A program made the position numbers and the translations under genes. Positions 12,601 to 24,600 of a stretch of 64,000 nucleotides of DNA are shown here, piece by piece. A model generated the notes under the pieces. That model saw only the letters and a list, made by a program, of their open reading frames with translations, had not been told where the DNA came from and ran no database searches. Source of the stretch: Shinisaurus crocodilurus (Eukaryota > Chordata > Lepidosauria > Squamata > Shinisauridae). Where the stretch lies: assembly GCA_021292165.1 (NCBI GenBank), contig CM037878.1:7742857-7806856 (forward strand), read 5' to 3'. The first letter of the stretch is position 1. Each line of letters begins with the position of its first letter.

Positions 12601-15600
12601 AGCAGCCTCTTGATGCTCCAGGAGTAAGGCCAGGTTCAGAAGCACCCTGAAACTGTGAACCTAATCTTTCAGAGGAAGCGCAACCCCACCCAGAACGGGC
12701 TGTACCCCCACATCCCGGATTGGCTTGTCTACTGACCAACAGAACCTCTGTCTTGTCTTGACTGAGTTTCAGCTTGTTAGTCCAAATCCAATCCATCACT
12801 GCATCCAGACAGCAGTTCAGGACTTCCATAGCCTCCTTGGCTTCTGTTGGCAAGGAGTGATAGAACTGGGTACAATAATACCTTGGATTGAGAGCATAAT
12901 TTGTTCTGGAACCGTGCTTGTAATCCAAAACACTCTTATATCAAAGCGAGTCTCTGGCGGGTGTGAGCAGGGCTGATTTCGGCCCGCTACGCCCGCTCGA
13001 GGTGAGCGGTTACATCCCTACGACTACTTGTATTGCAAGACGTCGTTTGTTTATCAAGTCAAAATTTATTTATTTTAAAAAATTGCTTGTCTTGCAAAAT
13101 GCTCTCAGACCAAGTTACTTGCAATCCAAGGTATTACTGTATCTTCAGCATAGTGATGAGACCCAACCCATAGGCATCCTAGGCCTTTAGAATGTGGCAC
13201 CATTACAAACCCAACGTACTGACATTCTCTGGTGTTGACCCCTTCCTGGAATGTTCCCACCGAGTCACTTTCAGAGCTCAGGGCAGATGGGCCAAGGCCT
13301 TGCCCACAGTGGATGTTCTTCAGCTTTTTGTCAGCACACAAGGTTCGCCTTGAGCCAGGGCTCCCCAGGTAACAAGAAGAAGGCAGCCTTTCAGATACAC
13401 TAAGGGAAAGGTTTGCATATTTGGACCCGAGCATGGGTTTGGCCTCCACCACAACCCAAGTCCCAAGAGCAACAAAGGTTCAGCAGGGGAGCAGCAGGCT
13501 TGAGTGCTTTAGCCCAGCTGCTGCTGGCATGAAGGGAAGGAGGCTGCATACAAGGGAATGAAGGAGATGGGGGGGAAACCAACATATGAGAGGATATACA
13601 TCTGGAACATGCAAAGGCAAAAGGAGAGGGGAGAACAAGGCAGGCAGGCAGGCACACTGGTGTCAACTCCACTAGCTTAGAAACTCAGGCTTGATTCTGG
13701 ATCACTATATTTATCCAACATAGAAGGCACTTCTGGGTAGTAAACAGTGTGCAACCCACACGTGACAACTACGCAGGCATCTATTTTGCTGTGCAAACAT
13801 GTAGAGTACATGTGTGCGGAAGCAGTGGCTATTTGTGACGTGACTGTGGGACATGATCGTTTACGGGGAGGTCCTTTTTCTCGAGGAAAAATTCAGCAAT
13901 ATACGAAGCAGCCCTTAACACAGCTGTTTTGACACGGCAGGTCCGCTCTATAAACTGCCACTTTGGGCATCGCAGTCAGTCTTGAGAATGCTGCAACTTG
14001 GATCAAGACCTCTTTATGGGAAACGGGTGTGCCACATGGACACACATCGGAGCATTCCCCTTGCCCAAAGGCTGAGTTGTGGTGGCTTCTTGTTCCCTAA
14101 TGGTTGTTATGAACCACAACCTCCAACTCTGCAGGGGGCAACACACTCTACCACCACCCTTTCATTCTCTTCCTCCCCTGCTCCGCTCTTTCTTTTCCTC
14201 TCTCGTTTGTGCCAGAGGAATCTCTACATTGGGTAGCACCAAGCCAAGCCTGTATTCCATGCCCTGCATAGGGGCCTAAAACTGCCAGGCTGGAATCTCA
14301 TGTCCGTCGCTCCTCAGTCTAGACAAGGAGACCACCTCTGAGCTTGCTGAGCTTGAGGAAGGCAGCCTGGCCACACGCACTGGGCCAAGCGGGAATGCTC
14401 AAGGTGCCATTTGTCAGAGGCATTTTGAGGTTGACACCAGAGTTTTAACGAAGGTCAGTGCAGTAAATACTGATGATGGGGAGTTTGCAACATGCTGGTT
14501 CCCAAACCTGCTACGGGATCTTCTATTATAATGCTGATGTCTCTATGCCCTCCTAAGGACAGGCAGCAAAGCAGAAGAGAAAGGCGTGTTAAGGGAAAGA
14601 AAACAGAAGATAGTTACTTACCAAGGCAGAATCCTGTCTCTCCCCCGTTGGGGACGCTGTCTTTGCTCACCCTTGAAAGTTCCCAGAAAAGCACAGCCCC
14701 TGCCCGTATCGTGAAAAATGCTTCAAGGTAGAGATTCCCAAACCTTTAGAGCAGTACCCTTCGAATGGAGGCCCTAAGCCACACCGGGCTTGCTGAGCCC
14801 TTCACCCAGATCTCTGCCACTGCATCCCACCCCTGTCGCCACTGCCTCTTTCTCTGCCGTGAGTTGTGGATGCTCCCAGTCCCACCCGTTTCCCGGTAAA
14901 CCTGCACAAGATCATCCACTAAGTTAATGCAGAATATCATAAAGGGACACGGTGACCAGGATTTGTGATCCTACAGCTGTCGCAGACGGCACGTGAGTGA
15001 TACAGGTGACAGTCTCCGGGGCAGCAGGTCAGGCTCAGTGGGCCCATCTTACAGAATTCTGAGGAACAGGACTTGGGAGCAAGGGTGGGCAATCTGTGAC
15101 CCTAAGGCAGCGTGCAGCCCTTGGCCTTGTTTCAAAAGCTCAACATCTGGGGCCCTCCTCCGATTGCCACCTCCAAGAGAGGCTCGGTTGGTGGCAACGA
15201 GGAGGAGGGCCTTCTCGGTGGTAGCCCCCCAGTTATGGAATCAGCTCCCCACTGAGACCCGCCTGGCGCCAACCTTACTATCTTTTCGGCGCCAGGTTAA
15301 GACCTCCCTCTATGCCAAGGCATTTAGTTAGGAGCTTGGAATAGCACGGAGGGGATTGTCACCTGTAGGCTCAGTTTTATTGGCTTTTTGTATTGTTATT
15401 TTAAACTGTGTTTTTAAATTTGGTTTTTAATTTTTTAAACTGTTTTGTATGTTTTAATGTTGTTTTTATGTATAGAGGGTTGTGAACCGCCCAGAGAGCT
15501 TCGGCTATGGGGCGGTATATAAATGAAATAAATGAAATGAAATGAAAAGCACTCTACAAGCAATCAGTTCAGGCCTCTGGCAAGAGTGATCTCTCCCCCC

Positions 15601-15658
15601 ACTGGCAGCCCACTGGGTGGGGAGAAGAGGGGCAGAGAGAGAAAAGGGAGTGGCACAA

Positions 15659-15694
<36 letters not shown>

Positions 15695-18600
15695 GGGAGA
15701 GAGAGAGAGAAGAGGGGCAGAGGGGAGAGAGGGAGGGAGGGAGGGAGGTGACCCTGCTCACTTTTGGCTCTGGCCCTGCCCGCTGCTGATCCCCGACAGA
15801 TTACCCCTGAGGGAAAGCGGCCCTTGGCAGAGAAAAAGCTTCCCCACTCCGGCTTTAGCAATTTGGGTGCGATGGCAATGGAGAAGGGAAATTATCAGCG
15901 CTGTGTTAACTCCTACGCTAAGCACAGTACAGAGCAGTGGTCCAGAAACTGGGCCCACTATTGTCATGTGAATTATCGGAGGGTGCTTATGGGCAGAGTG
16001 TGGATATCTTTGGCTACTTGTGCTGGGAACCTTCACAAACCCTCTCGGCATGACACTCACTCTTTCAAGGAGCACACGCCTAGTTGTGGAGAAACATAAA
16101 ATTCTAGCAGCTCAGTGGGAGAAAAAGGAGGACTGCACTCTATACCAGTGTTCTCCAACCTTGGGTCCCCAGATGTTTTTGGCCTACAACTCCCAGCATG
16201 CCCCAGCCAGCTACGCTGGCTGGGGCATGCTGGGAGTTGTAGACCAAGAACATCTGGGGACCCAAGGTTGGAGAACACTGCTCTATAAAACTTGACAAGA
16301 TGTCTGGAGGGAGGTTAGCAGCACCAAGAAAGGCCACCCTTGGGACTCAGTGACCTAGTTCGCACATAAGGGCAAGCCACCGCAGGCGAATTTCCCTGTG
16401 GGGCTCGCCGTTTTACATTTTAAAAATTCAAGCCCCCGTTTGTTGTTATGTCTGAACCCGGCAAGGGTGGGTGGTTGGGGCGGTTAACCAGCCACCGAGA
16501 ACCCATGGCCTGTAAATTAGGGTTGCGGGTGCCTTCTTGTTAGCCACTCCAACAACCCACCCTCCCCAGGTTCACACGGCAAGCTGTGGCACCCCCCCCC
16601 CTGCCATGGCTTGAATTTTCAAAATGGTGGCTGGCACCGCAGCGAGAAGCCCCGCAGGGAAATCCACCCATGGTGGCTTCTCATTACATGTGAACCTGCA
16701 GTGTCTCTGTGGCTGAGCGGCGCCGAGAAAAAAGTGTGACATATTATTATTTATACAGCACCATCAGCATACAGGGCGCATGACAGAGTTCCCTAACCAA
16801 AGAGAGACCAGCTCCTGTCCCCAAGGAGACCGCAATCTAAATGTCAGAGGAGGAGGAGGTGAAATGGAGGGGCAATACCGGAAGAATGGCGAGGAGGTTA
16901 TTAAGGTTCAATAGGTAGTGTAGTGAACGTTCACAGCGTCCAGAAGCCAGAATACTTTCTCGGAGCCATGCCGGGGCCTTATGTATAGCCTCAGCTTGGA
17001 TTAGTTAGGAAGGTGTTGGTTTTGACCTTTAAAACCCTACACGGCTCCGGCCCAGCTTATCTCAAGGAGCGCCTCCAGCAACATCAAGTAGGCCGCTCAA
17101 CAAGGTCTGCCACGGACGGCCTTCTCCTTATCCCATCAGCCAGAGCAGCCAGGCTGGTGGGGACTAGGAAGAGGGCCTTCTCTGTGGCGGCCCCCACATT
17201 ATGGAACTCCCTCCCTAGTGACCTTCGCCATGCCCCCTCCGTGATGAGCTTCCGCCGTGCATTAAAAACATGGCTGTTCAGGCGGGAATATGGGGTGGGT
17301 TAGGTTTTTAATAAGGATTTTTTATATTGTTTTAATAATTATATTTTATTGTGTTCTACTGTATTTTAATTGTACATCGCCCAGGGTGGCCGGGTGACCG
17401 GCCAGATGGGCGATTAATAAATATAATAAAATAAAATAAATAAAGGGCACCAGAGATAATTGCCTTGAAGCTGCCTTCCCCAATTATATTCCTTAGATTT
17501 TTTGATCGGGTAACCTCCCTTGTGGACTGTGGGAATGCTGTGGACATCATATATCTGGACTTCAGCAAAGCTTTCGACAAAGTGCCCCATGATATCCTGA
17601 TTAGCAAGCTAGCTAAAAGTGGGCTGGATGGAACAACTATCAGGTGGATCCACAATTGGCTACAGAATCGGACTCAAAGAGTGCTTATCAATGGTTCCTT
17701 CTCAAACTGGGGAGAGGTAACGAGCGGGCTACCACAGGGCTCAGTCCTGGGCCCAGTGCTCTTCAACATTTTTATTAATGACTTGGATGAGGAGGTACAG
17801 GGAATGCTTATCAAATTTGCAGATGACACAAAGTTGGGTGGAACAGCTAATACTCTGGAAGACAGAAACAAAATTCAAGGCGACCTCGATAGGCTGGAGC
17901 GCTGGGCCGAAAACAACAGAATGAAATTTAATAGGGATAAATGCCAAGTGCTGCACCTAGGGAAAGGAAACCAAATGCACAGTTACAGAATGGGGGACAC
18001 TCGGCTCAACAATACTACGAGTGAAAAGGATCTTGGAATTGTTGTAGATCACAAACTGAATATGAGCCAGCAATGCGATGTGGCTGCAAAGAAGGCAAAT
18101 GCTATTTTGGGCTGCATTAATAGAAGTATAGCTTCCAAATCGCGGGAAGTGATAATTCAGGTCAGGCCCCATCTTGAGTACTGCGTCCAATTCTGGGCAC
18201 CACACTTTAAGAAGGACGTAGACAAACTGGAGAGGGTTCAGAGGAGGGCAACAAGGATGATAAAGGGACTGGAAACAAGGCCCTATGAGGAGAGAGTGAA
18301 AGAACTGGGCATGTTTAGCCTTCAGAAGAGGAGACTGAGGGGAGATATGATCGCACTCTTCCAGTACTTGAAGGGATGTCACACAGAGGAGGGCCAGGAT
18401 CTCTTCTCGATCATCCCAGTTTGCAGGACACGGAATAATGGGCTCAAGTGACAGGAACCCAGATTCCACCTAAACATCAGGAAAAATTTCCTGACTGTCA
18501 GAGCAATAAGACAATGGAACCAACTACCTAGGGAGGTGGTGGGCTCTCCCACTCTGGAGGCATTCGAGGTGCAGCTGGACCGCCATCTGTCGGGGATGCT

Positions 18601-21600
18601 TTGACCTGGATTCCTGCATTGAGCAGGGGGTTGGACTCGATGGCCTTGTAGGCCCCTTCCAACTCTACTTTTCTATGATTCTATGATTCTAGATAAGGGC
18701 GGCTTTGCTGTGAGAAATGAAACTGTTTGCTTTACTGAAGCCGCTTCACCCCGCTTGTCTCCCAAGAAGGGGAGAGAGAGGAACGTTATAAAATCCATAG
18801 CGTGTTAACTTGTACTTTGGCTTTCGGCTTGGGACAAGGAGCGCGCAGGTATCCAAGTAACCAGGGCCCCCGGAGCAGCGTCCGTTGTATTAGGGAGCCC
18901 TGCGACTGAGGGACGTGTGTAAGCTTATCTTCGCCTGCTTATTGATTGTTTATTATCTGCATCCATACCCCATCACTGTACCCAATAAGCTCCATGTTAT
19001 CTTTCACACAATTGGTTTTGTCTCTCCCCGATTATCCTCGACTCGAAATTGAGGTGGACCAGGCCCCTGGGGTAATACAGAAGGCAAGGCAAGAGTGGCA
19101 AGGGCAAACATGAGCAAGTTCCATCACACGTATTCAGGCTTGATCAAAGTTGGGGCAAAGGATTGAAGCAGCCTTCCCCCAACCTGGGGCCCTGGCTGGG
19201 GGATGCTGGGAGTTGTAGTCCAGCACCTCTGGAGGGGGCACCAGGTGGCGAAGGATGGATTCGGGTGTTAAGCCTTTCAACACAACACGGAGACTGGTGG
19301 CGCTTGAGGAGGGATTTGAAAGGGGCAAGAGAGGTGGCATCACCTACATGACCGGAGAGGGAGCTCCATGCTTAGGGGGCAGCAAAAAGGGGGAACAGGC
19401 AATGTTGTCACAGAGGGCAAGAGACCTGCAGGCAACTGTGACTGGAGGGACCAAAGTTACGGGTACGTAAAGGGAGACCGGGTTGGGAAAACAGGGTGGA
19501 GCAAGGCCATGGAGGGCTTATGGGGCAGGGCCAGGGAGAAGTGGGGGTGGCTGTTGTTCTTGTTCTTGCTGGAAATGAAAGGGGACGGGGAGCCAGTGAA
19601 GGTAGCTGAGAACGGGCGCATCGCATGCTCTAGAGCAGTGTTCTCCAACCTTGGGTCCCCAGATGTTTTTGGCCTACAACTCCCAGCATGCCCCAGCCAG
19701 CTACGCTGGCTGGGGCATGCTGGGAGTTGTAGGCCAAAAACATCTGGGGACCCAAGGTTGGAGAACACTGCTCTAGGCGATGAGAGGTGGATGACCTTGG
19801 CTGATACGGGAGAGTGGGTCCGAGGACTATAGATTAATCATTAATCCATCATGGACTGTGCATTTTAACCCACTGCCCCTGAAGCTCTCCATCCCCCTTG
19901 GCATCTTTCTCATATTGTTTTCCTCGCCATCTGTATTCTGCCCAAGCTCAGCTGACGAACCTGGCCTCCTTCTACCAACCACGCTGCCCCCCACTCCCCC
20001 GTGGACTATCTCTGAAGAATATCACGCATCAAGGGAGAGGGAAAGGGGACACTTTGTGCAGTGACACTTCGTTATAAGTTAAGAAAACAGTTAGAATAGA
20101 ACTGTTCTGACTACAGTGTGATTCCCGAGTCCTGAAATGAAATGCAACGGGGGAAATCCATAGCGGACTGCTGCGTGGGGGAGAAACTCTGCTGCTGTGT
20201 GAGGAAGGCCGAATGCTCATGTAGCTCTGGCTAGCACACAGACCGACATATTACAGCAAACCCAACACCCAGTTGCTGAAAAGGGGGGGCCGCACAATAT
20301 AGGCGGTTCCGACAGGTGCCCCCTCTCTGTTAAACTGCTCCCTTCCCTGCAAAACCAGCTTTGGAAACAAAAGCCTTCTAAACATCGTTCCAGAGGCAAC
20401 CTGTGATCCAGCAGCACCCACAGCTGGGGATGCTGTAAACACTCACCACAGGGGAAACTCCTTGAGCTAGAGCAGTGCTTCTCAAATAGTGGGGCGGGCC
20501 CCCCAGGGGGGGCGCGAGGCTCCGTAAAGGGGGGCTCGTTTGACCTCAGTTAAAAGTTTTTTTTAATATTGTGTTCCTTTAAATCCTGTGCTCCTTTAAA
20601 TCTTTTCTGCTACAGTTAATAAAGCTATTCTTTGTTGTAAATTGATCCACATTTCTTTCTTTTTTTATTCTCTTATACGTTAATAAGGATACAGTGTTAT
20701 GCAGAGGTGTACTTTTATAGACAAATGATACTATTTAGTCGCGCGGGGGGCGCGAAATGTTTTCTTCTTCCTAGGGGGGGCATGACAGAAAATAATTGAG
20801 AAGCACTGAGCTAGAGTAAGTTGAAAGGGGGATCCTGACAGCCCCCCTGCTCCATTTCTGCTACTCCTTATGACCGCTTGCACCCAATTCCTATCTCATG
20901 TACCAAACATACAGCGTCTAATACAGTGTTCTCCAACCTTGGGACCCCAGACGTTTTTGGCCTACAACTCCCAGCATGCCCCAGCCAGTTGGGAGTTGTA
21001 GGCCAAAAACATCTGGGGACCCAAGGTTGGAGAACACTGGTCTAATACATTACGGGAGCTCCAAGCGGTTCTAATGGTGGCAGCTACAGCTGTGTTCAAC
21101 AGCAGTGGCGATAACAGAGAAAAAGGTTCCACCCACCCCTTTGCCCATCTCACCGTGAGCTTTCCCAGAGGCCACGTTGGTGTCCGAGTGGGAGCGTATG
21201 TGGCTCCGCTTGAGCATCCCTTGGGAAGTGGACGTTTGTCCCTCGGAGAAGCTGGACCTGCGCAAGAGGCTCACCCCCTGGTTGCTGCCGCCGCCGCCGC
21301 CACCACTCGCCCCCTGCTCCCCCAAGGAGGAAACAGACTCCCGCTTCTGGGAGCTGCTGGACGAGAACAGATTGGAGGTGCTGCTCCTGACACTGTTGGT
21401 GGTGGCCACACTGGATTCACTGGGGCTGCTGCTGCAGGCCCGACTCTGCCGGCCCAGATTCCCAATTGCCAGATACTCTGGACCGTCCATGTCATCCTGG
21501 CTGCTGGCCCAGGGGTCCTCGTTTGGGCTGGCGGAGGTGCTGGCGCTCATCTCGCCCGCTGGGGAGGAGGAGTCTTTTGGGCCAGAGATGGCGAGGTGTG

Positions 21601-24600
21601 GAAGAGGGACGGTGAGGCACTGGGGGGACCTGCCCTCCAGCAGCCCGGCGGGTGAGGCACACGGGGCGTTTTCCTGAGGCTGGCTGGCACTACTGCAAAC
21701 CAAAGTACTGGACAGTCTCCTGTCTGGAAAGAGGCAGGAACGGGGGAGAAAAGAAAAACCTTTAGAATCTTCAGGGACAAAATGGCCTACAAGAGCACAC
21801 CTTAATGATTGGACTGTAAACTCAGGAGCTCTTTGGAATCAACGGCATGCTGCAAACCTCGGGCTACCTCCAGGACGGAATCGGGTTATCCCCCCCACAT
21901 TAAAGAGCAGGTTTGCAGCTTGGTGGTGCTGTTTGCAGCTTCAAGTGCTGTTAGGTCCAATTAGATGCCCAGAAAGCTTGTGGAAGGCACTTTGCGCCAG
22001 AGATGCTAAGACTTGTGAGCCAGCTGCAACGTCCCCCGGACAGAGCTAGCCGGGCTACTATTATCTATGCCCTGGTAACAATCAGATTAAAAAACAATTG
22101 CAGTCCATTATATGTGGGGGCTGCCTTTAAAGATTACTTGGAAATTTCAGTTAGTGCAAGCTAAGTAGCTACATTATTGACTAGAAAGAGGTAGCCACAC
22201 GGAATACATTTCCCCAGTGTTAAGAACGTCTCCACTGGCTTACTGGGTACACTTCAAAGTGCTGATGTTGAACTTTCAACGCTTTTATGGATGGAGACTT
22301 GGGAATCTAAAGGACTGCAAACGGGTGCCCTCCAGATGTGTTGGACTGCAACTCCCATCACCCCCAGCCAGCATGGCGATGGGAGTTGCAGTCCAACACA
22401 TCAGGACACCAGGTTTGGGAAAGCTGGTCTAAACATTGCATGGCTATGCATAACTGAAAGGTTAACATAAGAAAAACACGCCAACTGCTGATAGAGGGCG
22501 AGAGGTGTCAACAAGAGAACGCTAACCATGGGTCATCCCATGAAGCTGATTGGTGGGAGATTCAGGACAGATAAAAGGAAGTCCTTCTTCACACAGCGCA
22601 TAGTTAAAACTATGGAATTCACTTCCACAAGAATGTGCTACCTCCAGTGTAAGAGGCAGTATGCCTATGGTACACCAGTTGCTGGGGAACATGGGCGGGA
22701 GGGTGCTGTTGCTCTCATGGCCTGCCTGTGGGTTTCCTGTGGGCAGCTGGTTGGCCACTGTGTGAACAGAATGCTGGAAGAGATGGACCTGATCTGGTCT
22801 GATCCAGCATGGCTCTTCTTATGTTCTTAAAAGAGTCTTGCTGCAGCAGGGATTCATCTAGTCCAATACCCTGTTTCCAACAGTGGACAGCCAGGATGCT
22901 AACAGGATGCACAAAAGCAGGGCATGACGGCAACAGCATCTCCCTCTGTTTGACGCCCCTCACCCCACCCGCACCAACTGGCGTTTTAGACGTACACTGA
23001 CACTGAAGAGTTATTCAGGGAGATCAAATTAAACAAGCAACAGCCTTAAACTGAAACACAGGCTGCTGCAAGACAGCAACTCAATAGCGGAAGACCAAGG
23101 GTGGGCCCTCAGCGTGGATGCTCAAAGCCTGTCTCCCTTACCTTGGATGCTGGTAGAGGTTGAGTGAGGACCTGAGAAGGAGCCGAAATACCGGTGGGTC
23201 GTGCATTCAACGGGAGGGGTGCATATGGATCCAGGAAGGGCAGTGAGGCTTTGGCTCTTTGTCACAGGCACAGAGGAGGCCTCGATTTTTCTGGCAAACT
23301 GAAAGGAGGACCGAGTCAATGAGCCAGCAGCAGAGAGGGAAGCAGAGCGGCAGCGCCAGAGGCCGAAGGCGCCCAGCAAGCTGCCTCCCATCAGTCTACA
23401 CGCAGGGAAGAGTTTCCACATGCATGTGTCTGGCTGGGAACTCCGGGCCATCCACCACGTGTGCCCTGTGTGTCAAAGCGCATTCTGGTGCACGTTCTAG
23501 AGGCGCTGGCATGCCGGTTGCATTTCACCAACACCACGGCCCCACGTGAACTGACTGCGCTCGAGAACGGGCCCAACAACAACCCCCTGCAGGTCTGCAT
23601 CACAGGGAAAAGTGGGTGGCAGTGGGCAAGCTGTTCTTCAGGGAAGCTTGTGCACCATTACTGTTCTTATTGAGGAACTTGCATCTAGCTTTTAACATAC
23701 TTTGGAATTAATATTTTCAAATTCAGTGGGGTTCCCCATCCGGCCTGTTCCCTCCCAAGCCCTGCCCCCTCTCCCAGTGGCAGAGAAAGGCAGTCTTTGT
23801 CTCGCACTGAAAGAGGAAATCACGGTTCTTAGCTCTATCACTGATCAGAAGGAACAGTGGGGCTCTCCTCTCCCAGTGCAAGAGAAAGTTGCCTTTCCCC
23901 ACAACTGAGGGGAACTGTCGTTTCTCTGTGCAGAGAGAGGCATGGGGTGATCGCTCCGCCCCTCTCCCTGCATGGAGAAACTCCTCTTTCCATGCAGGGA
24001 GAAGCTGTCTCTGCATGGAGTAAAAGGCAGCCTTTCCTCTGTGCAGAGAGGGGCAGGGGTGATTGCACTGTTCCTCCTCTGTATGGAGAAAAGGACCCCC
24101 GTGATATCACCAGCTCCCAGGGGATGAGCTGGAAGGAAACCCGGACCCTGGGATGAAACAGTTCCCCATTCCTACACTAATAACATGCAACTGCCACCTC
24201 CAGGTTATATACCTACAGCACCCTGACAGACGCCTGTCCGAGCTTTTTAAAAATCCTTGGAGGAAGAGGAGTCACCCACAACTTCCCCAGGCAGCTTCTT
24301 TCACTGGCCAACCGCTAGTCTTCAGAGTTAGCCTAATAACTGCCACTTGCCCCATCTACCATGGCTACAGTGATGAAGGATCCCTCCCCCCCCCCGCTCT
24401 TCTTTCTGAAAACGGGCCTGGCAAGCTACTCACTCGGGCGAGATTTTTATTTGTCTTAGGCAAGCAGCTAACTGCAAAGCTGGAGCCCAGTGGAGAGAGC
24501 CCACTGGATCCTTACCTACATGACAAATACTGCAGAACCGCCTTCACGGGGCTACTACAGCTAATTGAGTCATTCCCTCCTGGCCAGCCATTATGAAATG

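Larger units (their letters stand above)
12160..13190 (-). mobile_element. L2 LINE fragment, split by a mariner MITE
   Basis: Minus strand has HHYAEDT, the MITE 12873-13139, then [20 protein letters not shown] and [20 protein letters not shown]. Together these are the RT catalytic YADDTQLY region of L2. 3' noncoding part runs to about 12160. Confidence 0.78.

Noticed and set aside
15586..15789. Arg/Glu-rich and Ser/Leu-rich frames on both strands
   Set aside because: Products of a GA simple repeat.
17465..18451. Host gene with a 328-codon frame
   Set aside because: RT motifs, CR1 3' UTR and ATTCTATG tail show it is a truncated LINE.
23838..24156. Possible CRISPR-like or coding repeat
   Set aside because: Units are long and degenerate, without regular spacers, and this is a vertebrate genome.
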